From positions 248,001 to 312,000 of the forward strand of contig CBDFNO010000014.1 in assembly GCA_965250265.1 (NCBI GenBank): DNA of 64,000 bases, read 5' to 3'. The stretch comes from PRS1 sp965250265. Lineage in GTDB: Bacteria > Bacteroidota > Bacteroidia > Flavobacteriales > Flavobacteriaceae. The notes beneath the pieces are model-generated. The model was not told the origin of the DNA. It made no database searches and was given only the letters and a program-made list of their open reading frames with translations. The translations under genes and the position numbers were made by a program. Each line of letters opens with the position of its first letter. Within the stretch, counting starts at the first letter, position 1. Shown one piece after another: positions 16,990 to 27,030 of this stretch.

Positions 16990-17430
16990 TCATTTTCTTT
17001 TCAACAAGGCATTTTGCTCTTCCATTAATTCTGTTAATTGCGATAAGAGCTCAATATCTTTTGGTGTAGTAACCGTAACATCTTTAGTGTCTTGTGCTTT
17101 TGCTCGTAAACGGTTCATAAACTTAACGACAATAAAAATGGTAATTGCTATAATAAAAAAGTCTAAAAAGGCCTCGGCCAAAGCGCCATAACCTATACCA
17201 ACAGCATCAGACACAACTTCACCATCGCTATTTAATTGCGCCGATCTTAATACAATACTTTTTTCTTGTAGATCAATTCCTCCAGACAGTAAGGACAATG
17301 GCGGTAACAATACTTTTTTAACTAATACATCAATTACGGTATTAAATGATGCTCCAATAATTATACCGATGGCCATATCCATCATATTACCTTTTACAGC
17401 AAATTCTTTAAATTCATTAAATAATTTCAT
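16990..17430 (-). CDS. mscL: Large-conductance mechanosensitive channel MscL
   Basis: Pore helix FKEFAVKGNMMDMAIGIIIGASFNTVIDVLVKK is typical of MscL TM1 (here described by its first and last residues at 7-39), with TM2 in EAFLDFFIIAITIFIVVKFMN and a C-terminal cytoplasmic helix. Length 146. It protects against hypo-osmotic shock. Converges on the membrane protein at 16280 with 11 bases between stops; its own upstream region is short (22 bases) after ccsBA, so the two may share a transcript. Confidence 0.96.
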   Translation of the reverse strand: MKLFNEFKEFAVKGNMMDMAIGIIIGASFNTVIDVLVKKVLLPPLSLLSGGIDLQEKSIVLRSAQLNSDGEVVSDAVGIGYGALAEAFLDFFIIAITIFIVVKFMNRLRAKAQDTKDVTVTTPKDIELLSQLTELMEEQNALLKRK

Positions 17431-17452
17431 GAGATGTTAATTAATTATATTT

Positions 17453-20400
17453 CTATTTCTTATAAAACTTATTATATTTTCTTTTTGCTAAAACTCCTAA
17501 TACAGCAATTATAGCAATACTAATTATTATGGTATTGACACTTGCTATTTGTTGTCCGGATTGATAGGAGTGCAATCCCGATAGATAAAAGTTGACTCCA
17601 AAATATGTAAATATAATACTTGCAAAAGCTATAATGGACATCATATTAAAACCGAAGCGTCCACGAAGTCCTGGTACTAATCTCATGTGTACTACAAAAG
17701 CATAAACCATGATACTTATTAATGCCCAGGTTTCTTTTGGATCCCAACCCCAATAACGTCCCCAGCTTTCGTTTGCCCACATACCTCCAAGAAAATTCCC
17801 GATGGTTAGCATTACCAAACCAACAGTTAAGGCCATTTCGTTAATTATAGTTAGTTCTTTAATATTAAGCAACATCTTATCTCTATTGTTTTTGTTTGTA
17901 AAAACCATAAGTAATAATGATACAATTCCTAATATCATACCTAATGTAAATGGCCCATAACTACCAACTATAATTGCTACATGAATCATAAGCCAATAAC
18001 TATCTAAAACAGGCTGAAGATTTGCAATAGCAGGATCCATCCAGTTCCAATGAGCAATCATAAGTATCATAGAAGTTACAAAAGCTGTTGAAGCTAATGT
18101 AATATCACTCTTTCTCCCAAATACCAATCCAAACAGCATCGTTGCCCAAGCCACATAAATCATAGATTCATAGGCATCACTCCAAGGTGCATGACCAGAG
18201 ATATACCAACGAGCAATCAAGCCTAAAGTATGCAGAATAAACAGACCATAAATGATATATTTAAAACCCTTAACAGTGACACTTATAGCTTTACTCCTAT
18301 CTCTAAATATTTGTACGATTAACACAAGAAACATTAAAGTTCCTGCATACATATACCAACTAAAGAGCTTCTTGAAGATATCGTACTTATTGTATTGAAC
18401 TTCGGTATTTATTTTTTCATCGCTCAACATTACCTCAGCACCAAACTTATACTGTGTCTTTTTAATAGCTTGTAAAAGCTTATCACTTTCGGTAAAATTT
18501 CCCGAAGCTTTTCTTCCCTGGTCTAACATGTATAAATATACTTTAAAGCCTGTGTTAATAAAGTTACCATACAATGAATCCTGCACCTTGTAATTTCCTG
18601 TTTTGTACTCCTGTGTCGAAATCCATTTATTAATTTCATTGTCTGGAAGCGGGAATATTTTTAGTGATTTACCTATTAAAGTATTATGCATAAGTCTTAC
18701 TCGTTGGTCTGCCTCTCTAAATTCTTTTTGAATGGCAGTTGGCACTTGAGTATTATAAACATCTTCTAAATAAGGATCTAGTTTATAGCGTCCCAGATCA
18801 TCAAAAAAATGTGCGAAAGTGGCATATTTTTCAGATGTATCAAGACCAATTAAAGTCCTTATAGTGTCGCTTTTCTTTAACTTTAAATAAATAATAGGAA
18901 CATCATGCCAAAACGTAGGACTTTCGTGAATAGACAAATACACTTGATTAGCGTCAAAACCTTCATAATTATCGTGCTTACTCAACTTACGCAGTAATTG
19001 TGATGCATAGGTATTTACAGGCATCATACGTCCTCCAATATCCTGAATTACCAGTTTACCAAATTTATCTGCTTGTTCTTTTGGAGTAATATTTGCTCCT
19101 AAAATAGAATCAACTTGTGTTTTTGCGGTTCTGCTATGGTTGTGCTCATCATTTTCGGTATTCTGTTCTTGAGCTTGGGTTGTTAAGGCAAACGCTATAA
19201 AAAGTACAGATAACAATTTTGCTTTTTTAGCTTTAACCTTTTTTAATTGTTTCCTTAAATCAGCAAAGCGCGTATATTTAGCAAACAGGATTGCCAATAA
19301 TCCAAAAAACAACATAAAGTAGCCCAAGTATGTGATCCTTGTTCCCCAGGAATCATGATTTACAGAAAGTATAGTTCCTTTTTTATCAGCATCAAAAGAT
19401 GCCTGAAAAAAACGATAACCACGATGATTCAAAATATTATTCATATAAATATGAAAATCGAAATCTCCTTCCTGAGTATCTAAAACCGTCACTTTACTCT
19501 CGAAAGCTGAATAGCTGTTTTCTGTTCCTGGATATACTTCCGCTATAAAATCGTTAAGCTTGATACTAAACGGCAACTCAAGTACTTTAGATCCATACTT
19601 CAAGTGAAAATTAAACCCACCAATACTATCTTGTTTAAAGGCATTATTTGTTCCTTTACCGCCTAAAAGTTTTACAATCTTAGTCTCATTGTTTGCAGTT
19701 ACTTTAAGCACAACACCATCTTGATCATTTTTTAAGAGTTCCGATTTCTTAACCACATCAAAAACACCTTTTATAACAGGTTTAGGAAATACCAAAGCTT
19801 GATTGCCTATAATATATCTTGAGCGCAATATTAAGGGTTGAATACTGTCCTTTACCAATTTACCTTGTGCTCCGGTTGCCATGGTCATAAACTCACCATC
19901 AAAAGGTGACTTTATAGTTAAGCTGCTATCAGTATAGGTAATATTTACGGCACCATCAGTTGGCTTATTTAAGGCAAAGAGAACATTGTGTATATTTTGT
20001 ATTTGTCCTACTTTTAAAAAGTGATTATGAGGACCTGATGATCCTGCTTCAACCATTTTTAAATAGTATTCTCCAGAATCGTCCCGAACAATATCCTCTT
20101 CAGCTCCAGCAATAAATTCCTGGAGTTCTATTGTAACCGGCTGACTGTTGTAATCTGTTTTTTGTTTGAAATTATTATCCAAACGCAGGGAAAAATCTGT
20201 TTCATAGTATTTAACACGGCGTTGTTGTTGTCCATTAATTATTAAATCACCATCTATATATGTGGTTAAATATGTTTTTTGTGATAAGAAGCTATTTTCG
20301 GTAGCACCTTCACGAATGGCCATCATGCCTTCGTATCCAATATAACGCGTAATAAATGCACCAAGTAAAATAAAGATAAAAGCAACATGTAAAGTAAGCG

Positions 20401-20644
20401 TTGCCCATTTCTCTTTTCTTAACAAACGGTAACGGAAAATATTTCCAACGAAATTTATTACAAAAAATACCATTATGGTTTCAAACCACCAGGAATTATA
20501 AATAAGCGTTCTGGAATATGCTGTAGGAGACGTCTCTTGTTGTGCATCCATGAATGTTCCTGTTATCATCGCTACAGCAAAAACAATAAATAAAACAGCT
20601 GTAAGTCGGTTGGAAAATAGAATGTTAATGATTTTTTTTAGCAT
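17453..20644 (-). CDS. Fused cytochrome c biogenesis protein CcsB-CcsA (system II)
   Basis: A 1063-residue fusion of the haem exporter/ligase halves. The N-terminal ResB/CcsB part has three early membrane segments and a large periplasmic domain. A further membrane segment lies near residue 435, followed by a short signal-like hydrophobic stretch near 480 (LLSVLFIAFALTTQAQ) that leads a second periplasmic region. The C-terminal CcsA part (from about 725) holds the haem-handling WWD-type motif WGRYWGWDPKETWAL and flanking His. The single-chain form is common in Bacteroidota. A truncated globin gene lies upstream on the same strand. Confidence 0.94.
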   Translation of the reverse strand: MLKKIINILFSNRLTAVLFIVFAVAMITGTFMDAQQETSPTAYSRTLIYNSWWFETIMVFFVINFVGNIFRYRLLRKEKWATLTLHVAFIFILLGAFITRYIGYEGMMAIREGATENSFLSQKTYLTTYIDGDLIINGQQQRRVKYYETDFSLRLDNNFKQKTDYNSQPVTIELQEFIAGAEEDIVRDDSGEYYLKMVEAGSSGPHNHFLKVGQIQNIHNVLFALNKPTDGAVNITYTDSSLTIKSPFDGEFMTMATGAQGKLVKDSIQPLILRSRYIIGNQALVFPKPVIKGVFDVVKKSELLKNDQDGVVLKVTANNETKIVKLLGGKGTNNAFKQDSIGGFNFHLKYGSKVLELPFSIKLNDFIAEVYPGTENSYSAFESKVTVLDTQEGDFDFHIYMNNILNHRGYRFFQASFDADKKGTILSVNHDSWGTRITYLGYFMLFFGLLAILFAKYTRFADLRKQLKKVKAKKAKLLSVLFIAFALTTQAQEQNTENDEHNHSRTAKTQVDSILGANITPKEQADKFGKLVIQDIGGRMMPVNTYASQLLRKLSKHDNYEGFDANQVYLSIHESPTFWHDVPIIYLKLKKSDTIRTLIGLDTSEKYATFAHFFDDLGRYKLDPYLEDVYNTQVPTAIQKEFREADQRVRLMHNTLIGKSLKIFPLPDNEINKWISTQEYKTGNYKVQDSLYGNFINTGFKVYLYMLDQGRKASGNFTESDKLLQAIKKTQYKFGAEVMLSDEKINTEVQYNKYDIFKKLFSWYMYAGTLMFLVLIVQIFRDRSKAISVTVKGFKYIIYGLFILHTLGLIARWYISGHAPWSDAYESMIYVAWATMLFGLVFGRKSDITLASTAFVTSMILMIAHWNWMDPAIANLQPVLDSYWLMIHVAIIVGSYGPFTLGMILGIVSLLLMVFTNKNNRDKMLLNIKELTIINEMALTVGLVMLTIGNFLGGMWANESWGRYWGWDPKETWALISIMVYAFVVHMRLVPGLRGRFGFNMMSIIAFASIIFTYFGVNFYLSGLHSYQSGQQIASVNTIIISIAIIAVLGVLAKRKYNKFYKK

Positions 20645-20714
20645 ACAAAAACGTCTTTTTTAGTCGTGCAAATGTAACTATTTTAGATGATTTTTTAGTG
20701 GACATAATTCCAAA

Positions 20715-21113
20715 TTATATGTTATTGTTTGCTTGTCTTGCTTCAAAGATTTTTAAATACATAAAAGTGCTCATTTTCCGTGCTCTGTTCTTAGCCATAT
20801 TCGCATATTCTCCTTCAAAAAGTTCATCAACGGTTTGATACCACAAATTCATCCATTGACCAAAATGTTCTTGTGAAATAGTATTGCCATGTGTATTATC
20901 TACTTCCACATGTACGTCCAAAGGATTGCCCAGGTATTTGGTTTTTAAGAACAAGTTAGATTCCCAAAAAGTAGTTAGTTTATCAAGGTGTTCATCCCAA
21001 TTTTTAATAGCATTATTAAAGAAGTATCCTATCTGTTCATCTTTTCTAACTTTTTCGTAAAAAGTAGCCACTAATAAAAATACATTTTCCCTTGTTTTTA
21101 AATCGTTTTTCAT
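20715..21113 (-). CDS. Group III truncated hemoglobin
   Basis: 132-residue globin: FYEKVRKDEQIGYFFNNAI, the FWESNLFLKTKYLGNPLDVH region and QEHFGQWMNLWYQTVDELFEG match the group III (P) truncated hemoglobins, with His residues in DVHVEVD and QEHF as haem-ligand candidates. It likely binds oxygen or NO, or a haem-linked electron-transfer role. It lies 70 bases upstream of the haem-handling ccsBA gene on the same strand, which fits a haem or respiration theme. Confidence 0.9.
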   Translation of the reverse strand: MKNDLKTRENVFLLVATFYEKVRKDEQIGYFFNNAIKNWDEHLDKLTTFWESNLFLKTKYLGNPLDVHVEVDNTHGNTISQEHFGQWMNLWYQTVDELFEGEYANMAKNRARKMSTFMYLKIFEARQANNNI

Positions 21114-21212
21114 CTGGATTTTGTCTTCAATTTATGTAAGGTTTACTACTATATAACTACTAAAATATTATTCTTCAAAATTAAACTTTTTATAACTTAA
21201 AATTAAAAGGCT

Positions 21213-21590
21213 ATGAACCGAAAAACCTTTATCAAAAAAACCGCTGGAGCTTTACTCTTGGCTGCTCCAGCCTATGCTTTATTAAGCTGCTCTTCATCTT
21301 CAGATGATTCTGGCTCGAATCCTCCGCCCAGTGGTGGTAACCCAGATTGTTTATCGAATGGTACAAATAGTTCTATTGGTAGCAATCACGGACACAGTTT
21401 AACAGTTTCCAGTGCTGATGTTAATACTGGGGCTGAAAAAACTTATAACATTACTGGTAGTGGAAATCATTCACATAGTGTTACTGTAAGTGCAGCTAAT
21501 TTTAATACACTTAAAAACAACCAGCAAATTAATATTACATCAACTAATGATGATAACCATGCACATAGTGTGACTATTTCTTGTGCTTAA
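21213..21590 (+). CDS. His-repeat lipoprotein with Tat-like leader
   Basis: Leader NRKTFIKKTAGALLLAAP resembles a Tat signal but has Arg-Lys, not Arg-Arg; the lipobox Cys follows in ALLSC (residue 26). After a Ser/Pro/Gly linker the mature part holds three near-repeats beginning NHGHSLTVSSADV, NHSHSVTVSAANF and NHAHSVTISCA, i.e. three HxH pairs on spaced beta strands. That pattern suggests metal binding or a compact beta repeat. Two further Cys sit at either end of the repeat. Stand-alone gene. Function unknown. Confidence 0.75.
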   Translation: MNRKTFIKKTAGALLLAAPAYALLSCSSSSDDSGSNPPPSGGNPDCLSNGTNSSIGSNHGHSLTVSSADVNTGAEKTYNITGSGNHSHSVTVSAANFNTLKNNQQINITSTNDDNHAHSVTISCA

Positions 21591-21644
21591 TTTAAGAATG
21601 GGAAAATTTAAATAAATTGAAAATTATATGCTTATTTTAGCAGT

Positions 21645-22409
21645 ATGATTTCAGTTGTTTTGCTAGGAGCAGGTAATCTTGCTACTCATTTATATAAAGC
21701 TTTTAATAACACTAATGCTGTTACTATAAATCAATGGTTTAATAGAAGTTTAAAACCACTTCAACCATTTAAAAATAATGTTGAAATAACCAACGATTTA
21801 TCACAACTAAAAAACGCAGACGTTTATATTATAGCTGTTAGTGACGATGCTATTTCACAACTTTCGTCTCAACTTTCGTTTGAAAACAGATTGGTAGTGC
21901 ATACTTCCGGTAGTGTAAGTTTACATATTCTTGAAAAAAATAATAGACGAGGTGTTTTTTATCCCTTACAAACGTTTTCTAAAGATGTTGATATAGATTT
22001 TTCTGAAATTCCTATTTGTTTAGAAATAGAACATAAACAAGACTTAAATCTCTTAAAAAATTTAGCAGTTGCTATTGGATCTAAATCATATAAGGTAAAT
22101 AGTGACCAACGTAGTGCATTACATCTTGCAGCTGTTTTTGTTAATAATTTCACTAATCAAATGTATCGCATAGGTCATGAAATTGCAGAATCTAAAAGTG
22201 TAGATTTTAATATATTAAAACCCTTAATTAAAGAAACTGCAAATAAAATTGATAACTTATCCCCTTATTTAGCACAGACAGGACCAGCAAAACGCAATGA
22301 CAAAAAAACGTTGAAAAAACATTTAAAGGCTCTCGATAAAGATATCCATAAAGAAATTTACGAACTTATGACAACATCAATTCAGCAAACACATGGAAAA
22401 AAGCTATAA
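21645..22409 (+). CDS. Rossmann-like / DUF2520 protein
   Basis: N-terminal NAD(P)-type Rossmann strand (SVVLLGAGNLATHLYKAF) followed by a C-terminal DUF2520 helical domain, HLAAVFVNNFTNQMY, as in ProC/F420-dependent reductase relatives. Length 254. The substrate is unknown. It is first of a plus-strand run of four genes with overlapping ends (kdsC-like, ubiA-like, maf): its stop lies 17 bases inside the next gene. Confidence 0.88.
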   Translation: MISVVLLGAGNLATHLYKAFNNTNAVTINQWFNRSLKPLQPFKNNVEITNDLSQLKNADVYIIAVSDDAISQLSSQLSFENRLVVHTSGSVSLHILEKNNRRGVFYPLQTFSKDVDIDFSEIPICLEIEHKQDLNLLKNLAVAIGSKSYKVNSDQRSALHLAAVFVNNFTNQMYRIGHEIAESKSVDFNILKPLIKETANKIDNLSPYLAQTGPAKRNDKKTLKKHLKALDKDIHKEIYELMTTSIQQTHGKKL

Positions 22410-22920
22410 AGAATATTTAGAACATATCACCACTTTAATTTTTGATGTAGATGGTGTGCTAACAGATGGTACTGTAACTGTTACTACATCTGGAGACATG
22501 CTTCGTAAAATGAATATAAAAGATGGTTATGCCTTGAAAACTGCTGTAGATAATGGTTTTAATGTGTGTGTGATTTCTGGAGGTTCTAACGAAGGTGTGC
22601 GCTCACGCTTACGTGGGTTAGGTATTACTAATATTTACCTTAGTGCACATAATAAAGTTGAACAGCTTGATGAATATATGGATATATATGATATTAAACC
22701 TGAAAATGTATTATATATGGGCGACGATATTCCAGATGTTCCAGTAATGAAATTAGTTGGATTACCATGTTGTCCACAAGATGCTGTTCCGGAAATAAAA
22801 GAACTCTCAAAATATGTATCACATAAAAATGGCGGTAAAGGTGCGGTTCGAGATGTGATTGAACAAGTACTTAAAGTACAGGATAAATGGGATGGAAATT
22901 TTGATGCTAAATATGATTAA
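22393..22920 (+). CDS. HAD phosphatase of the KdsC type
   Basis: The nucleophile motif is TLIFDVDGVLTDGTV, with the Lys/Asp motif GDDIPDVPVM and the ISGG segment typical of 3-deoxy-D-manno-octulosonate 8-phosphate phosphatases (LPS inner core). Length 175, no cap domain, as in the KdsC group that forms tetramers. The start overlaps the DUF2520 gene by 17 bases and the stop overlaps the next gene's likely start. Other HAD IIIA phosphatases look similar, so the substrate is inferred. Confidence 0.87.
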   Translation: MEKSYKEYLEHITTLIFDVDGVLTDGTVTVTTSGDMLRKMNIKDGYALKTAVDNGFNVCVISGGSNEGVRSRLRGLGITNIYLSAHNKVEQLDEYMDIYDIKPENVLYMGDDIPDVPVMKLVGLPCCPQDAVPEIKELSKYVSHKNGGKGAVRDVIEQVLKVQDKWDGNFDAKYD

Positions 22921-23836
22921 TTTTTTAAGCCTAGTAAGGTGGAAAAATTTGTTTATGATTGCACTTGTTCAAGTGCTTATAAAATATGCACTATTTGAGC
23001 CTTTTAATATTGATGTTAAATTAGATGGTTTTGGATTTTCTCTTCTCGTTATAGCCACACTTTGTATTGCTGGAGCCGGTAATATTATTAACGATATTTA
23101 TGATATAGATACCGATTTAATAAATAAACCCAAAAAAGTAATTATTAGTAAATCTATTTCTGAACCTAGAGCTTTCAATCTATTTTTATTGCTTACTATT
23201 TTAGGTGTTTGTATTGGTTTTTACTTGTCTAATCTTATAGATAAAACCGGTTTTTCTGCAATATTTATATTTACTTCAGCTTTGCTTTACCTGTATTCCT
23301 CGTCTTTAAAACAGACTATTCTTATTGGTAATATTGTAGTTTCTGTTTTGGTAGCATTGAGTATTATTATTGTTGGCTTGTTTGATTTAATGCCAATGAT
23401 TACTCCTGAAAATCAACAAACACAGTTAACGATGTTTAAAGTCTTATTAAATTATGCTTTGTTTGCTTTTATGATAAATTTATTACGAGAAATAATAAAA
23501 GACATTGAAGATATTGAAGGAGATACTAAAGCAAAAATGAGAACACTTCCTGTAGTTATCGGAAAAAATAGAACAACAAAATTTTTATTTGTTTTGTCCT
23601 TTATTCCTTTAATTGCAGTTGTTTACTATGTCATCACATTTTTATATAAGCAACAAATAGCAGTAGGCTATTTTCTATTGTTGGTTATTGCACCTCTACT
23701 CTATTTTACAATTAAAATTTTTAGCGCTAAAACCAAAAAGGAATTACATCACCTTTCGAATGTTCTTAAACTAATTATGTTTTTTGGGGTCTTGTCTTTA
23801 CTTCTTTATAAATACAAATTTATTCTTCTTAACTAA
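22913..23836 (+). CDS. UbiA-family prenyltransferase (geranylgeranylglycerol-phosphate type)
   Basis: Polytopic membrane enzyme with the two Asp-rich motifs NDIYDIDTD and DIEDIEGDTKAKMRTLP that bind prenyl diphosphate. I place the start at 22913 (MINFLSLVRWKNL) because family members begin just before the FLxLVRWxNL helix and this overlaps the preceding stop (ATGATTAA); ATGs at 22859, 22892 and 22904 are also in frame. In this group the product may be a lipid ether-type or quinone-like molecule; the acceptor is not clear from sequence. The stop overlaps the maf start by one base. Confidence 0.85.
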   Translation: MINFLSLVRWKNLFMIALVQVLIKYALFEPFNIDVKLDGFGFSLLVIATLCIAGAGNIINDIYDIDTDLINKPKKVIISKSISEPRAFNLFLLLTILGVCIGFYLSNLIDKTGFSAIFIFTSALLYLYSSSLKQTILIGNIVVSVLVALSIIIVGLFDLMPMITPENQQTQLTMFKVLLNYALFAFMINLLREIIKDIEDIEGDTKAKMRTLPVVIGKNRTTKFLFVLSFIPLIAVVYYVITFLYKQQIAVGYFLLLVIAPLLYFTIKIFSAKTKKELHHLSNVLKLIMFFGVLSLLLYKYKFILLN

Positions 23837-24426
23837 TGCTGAACGAAAAACTTAAAAGCTACAATATTATTTTAGCGTCTGGTTCGCCAAGGCGGCAACA
23901 ATTTTTTAAAGATTTAGGATTAGATTTCGAAATCCGATTAAAACCTGTAAAAGAAGTCTTTCCAGAGCATTTAACACATTTTGAAATTAGTGATTACATC
24001 GCTCAATTAAAGTCTATCCCTTTTGAAGGAAAATTAAATGAAAACGATATTCTTATTACAAGCGATACTATTGTTTGGCATAAAAATGAAGCAATAGGAA
24101 AACCAAAAGATAAGCAAGATGCATTTAATATGATTCGCTCTATGAGTGGGCAAACACATGAAGTTATAACATCAGTGTGTTTTAAAACCAAAACTATTCA
24201 AAAAATAGTTAATGCCATTACTAATGTAACTTTTAAAGACTTAAATGATGATGAGATTTGGTATTATATCCATAATTATTCGCCAATGGACAAAGCTGGA
24301 GCCTATGGAATACAAGAATGGTTTGGATTTATAGCTGTAACAAAAATTGAAGGCTCCTTTTTTAATGTTATGGGATTGCCTGTCCATTTAGTTTATAAAA
24401 CCTTAAACGATATTGTTAATACCTAA
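23836..24426 (+). CDS. Maf family nucleotide pyrophosphatase
   Basis: Hydrolyses modified or non-canonical nucleoside triphosphates (dTTP/UTP type). Seen are the phosphate-binding start LASGSPRRQQFF, the catalytic SDTIVWHKNEAIGKPKD, and the DKAGAYGIQ motif. Length 196. Last of the run with the DUF2520, KdsC-like and UbiA-like genes. No clear terminator before the PIG-L gene 78 bases on. Confidence 0.93.
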   Translation: MLNEKLKSYNIILASGSPRRQQFFKDLGLDFEIRLKPVKEVFPEHLTHFEISDYIAQLKSIPFEGKLNENDILITSDTIVWHKNEAIGKPKDKQDAFNMIRSMSGQTHEVITSVCFKTKTIQKIVNAITNVTFKDLNDDEIWYYIHNYSPMDKAGAYGIQEWFGFIAVTKIEGSFFNVMGLPVHLVYKTLNDIVNT

Positions 24427-24503
24427 AGGTTAAAGAAACATTAAAAGCAATACTTCCACTGTTTATCTTTTATATATTTGGTTTTTAGTAAACCAAACTA
24501 AAC

Positions 24504-27029
24504 ATGAGAAAACCAACACTTTCCTTACTAATAATACTATTTAGTTTTACTTCAATTCTTGCTCAACAACCCAATAAACCTAACGCTTCAGAGATATATG
24601 AGTCTATTACAAAACTCAATTTTTTAGGCTCAGTTTTATATGTCGCTGCACATCCGGATGATGAAAATACTCGGCTTATTTCTTATATGTCTAATCATGT
24701 AAAAGCACGAACAGCTTATTTATCTATTACTCGTGGTGATGGAGGACAAAACCTCATTGGTTCTGAAATTAGAGAACTTTTAGGCGTTATTCGTACACAA
24801 GAACTTTTAGCAGCACGACGTATTGATGGTGGTAAACAAATGTTCACAAGGGCAAATGATTTTGGATACTCTAAACATCCTGATGAAACTTTAGATATCT
24901 GGAACAAAGACGAGGTTTTAAGCGATGTGGTTTGGGCAATTAGAAAATTTAAACCAGATGTAATTATAAATCGATTTAATGATGATGCCACTATTGGAAA
25001 TCATGGACACCATACAAGTTCAGCGATGTTAAGTATAGAAGCTTTCGATTTAGCAGCCAATAAAGAAATATTTAAAGATCAGTTACAACATACAAGCGTT
25101 TGGCAGCCTAAAACCTTATATTTTAATACACATTGGTGGTTTTATGGAAGTCAGGAAAATTTTGACAAGGTTGATAAGAGTAAGATGATCAATTTTGATA
25201 TTGGTGTTTACTATCCATTAAAAGGTTTGTCCAATAACGAAGTAGCTTCTATGGCAAGTAGCCAACATTTATGCCAGGGCTTTGGTCGTGTTACTACAAG
25301 AGGTTCGCAAACCGAATACATTTCGTTTCTAAAAGGTGATTTTCCAGAAGATAAGAACAATATTTTTTCAGGTGTAGATACATCTTGGAATCGCATAAAA
25401 AACGGACAAGCTATAGGTGATATTTTATATAGTGTTGAAAAGAATTTCAATTTTAGAAATCCATCTGTACATCTTTCAGATTTAATGAAAGCATATCAAT
25501 TAATTCAAACAATTGAAGACGAACATTGGAAAGCAATTAAAACCAAGGAGATAAAATCTATTATCGAAGCTTGCGCGGGTTTGTATTTAGAGGCTTCTGC
25601 AAAAACAAATTCAAGTTCTTTAAATCAAAGAATTATACTTAACGTTGAAGCTTTAAATCGTAGCAATCAAAATATTGTTCTCGAAAGTATTTTTCAATGG
25701 GATGGAGAAACTATTACAAAAAATTTAGAATTAAAAAATAATGTTTCAGAAAAGTTTGAAACCGAATATTATATTTCTACTGAAGAAAAATTTAGTACAC
25801 CTTATTGGCTTGCAAATAAAGGTACACTTGGAATGTACAAAGTTGAACACCAACAATGGATTGGTTTACCTGAAACCTTAAGAACTGTTGGATTAAATTT
25901 CAATCTAAAAATCAATGGCACTCCATTTTCAATCACAAAAGATGTTGTATATCGTTATTCAAAACCAGATAAAGGTGAATTATATCGTCCGTTTGAAATT
26001 GTACCAGAAGTTTCTGCTAATATTAGTGAAAAAGTCATTATTTTCGAAAATGACCAGCAAAAGGAAATTTCAGTAATTGTAAAATCTGGAAGAGATGATT
26101 TAGAAGGCTTTATAAGCATGGCTTACCCAAAAGATTGGACAGTTTATCCAGAAAAACAAAAAATTTCTATAGCAACCAAAGGGCAAGAACAAACAGTAGT
26201 TTTCACTGTTATTCCTCCAAAAAACCAAAGTGAAGGTCTGCTTACACCTATGGTTCATATAGGTGAAAATATTTATACCAGAGAGCTTGTTGAAATAGAT
26301 TATGATCATATCCCTTTTCAAACGGTATTACTTCCCAGTGAAAGCAAAGTTGTACGTTTAGATATCCAAAAGAGAGGTGAGAATATTGGCTATATTGAAG
26401 GAGCTGGAGATTCAGTTCCGGAAAGTTTAGAACAAATAGGCTATAATGTTATTACCATAAAGCCTGAAGATATTACACCTGAACATCTTGCAAAATTTGA
26501 TGCCATTGTCGTTGGCATTCGTGCTTATAATATAGTGGATGAGCTCAAGTTTAAACAACAAATGCTATTAGATTTTGTAGAAAATGGTGGCAACATGATT
26601 GTACAATACAATACAAGCAGACGTGTAAAAGTTGACCAGTTAGCTCCTTATGATTTAAAATTATCGAGAGACAGAGTCACACAAGAAAATGCTGAAGTAC
26701 GCTTAATAAACACAGAGCATGAACTCTTAAACTATCCAAATAAAATTACTGTAAAAGATTTTGAAGGTTGGACACAAGAGCGTGGATTATATTTTCCAGA
26801 TGAATGGTCTAGTGAATTTACTCCTCTTCTATCAATGAATGATACTGGTGAAACACCAAAAGAGGGTAGCTTATTAGTTGCAAAATATGGCAAAGGTAAT
26901 TATATCTACACAGGGTTAAGCTTTTTTAGAGAATTTCCTGCAGGAGTGTCAGGAGCCTATAGATTGTTTGCAAATATGCTTTCTGTCGGAAAAAACGATA
27001 TTGATATAACCAAAAAATTAAACGACTAG
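24504..27029 (+). CDS. Secreted large PIG-L family deacetylase
   Basis: Signal peptide (RKPTLSLLIILFSFTSILAQ) then a PIG-L/LmbE zinc deacetylase with AAHPDDENTR and the NHGHHTSS His motif in the first 200 residues. The middle (about 380-620) reads as beta-sandwich domains. The C-terminus (about 640-840, DAIVVGIRAYN, ENGGNMIVQYN) resembles a ThuA/glutamine-amidotransferase-like fold. Length 841 is usual for the bacteroidetal exported group, probably acting on acylated sugars. A TATATTTG promoter element lies at 24473-24480. It starts a run with a small membrane peptide and a symporter, suggesting coupled cleavage and uptake. Confidence 0.88.
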   Translation: MRKPTLSLLIILFSFTSILAQQPNKPNASEIYESITKLNFLGSVLYVAAHPDDENTRLISYMSNHVKARTAYLSITRGDGGQNLIGSEIRELLGVIRTQELLAARRIDGGKQMFTRANDFGYSKHPDETLDIWNKDEVLSDVVWAIRKFKPDVIINRFNDDATIGNHGHHTSSAMLSIEAFDLAANKEIFKDQLQHTSVWQPKTLYFNTHWWFYGSQENFDKVDKSKMINFDIGVYYPLKGLSNNEVASMASSQHLCQGFGRVTTRGSQTEYISFLKGDFPEDKNNIFSGVDTSWNRIKNGQAIGDILYSVEKNFNFRNPSVHLSDLMKAYQLIQTIEDEHWKAIKTKEIKSIIEACAGLYLEASAKTNSSSLNQRIILNVEALNRSNQNIVLESIFQWDGETITKNLELKNNVSEKFETEYYISTEEKFSTPYWLANKGTLGMYKVEHQQWIGLPETLRTVGLNFNLKINGTPFSITKDVVYRYSKPDKGELYRPFEIVPEVSANISEKVIIFENDQQKEISVIVKSGRDDLEGFISMAYPKDWTVYPEKQKISIATKGQEQTVVFTVIPPKNQSEGLLTPMVHIGENIYTRELVEIDYDHIPFQTVLLPSESKVVRLDIQKRGENIGYIEGAGDSVPESLEQIGYNVITIKPEDITPEHLAKFDAIVVGIRAYNIVDELKFKQQMLLDFVENGGNMIVQYNTSRRVKVDQLAPYDLKLSRDRVTQENAEVRLINTEHELLNYPNKITVKDFEGWTQERGLYFPDEWSSEFTPLLSMNDTGETPKEGSLLVAKYGKGNYIYTGLSFFREFPAGVSGAYRLFANMLSVGKNDIDITKKLND

Positions 27030-27030
27030 A

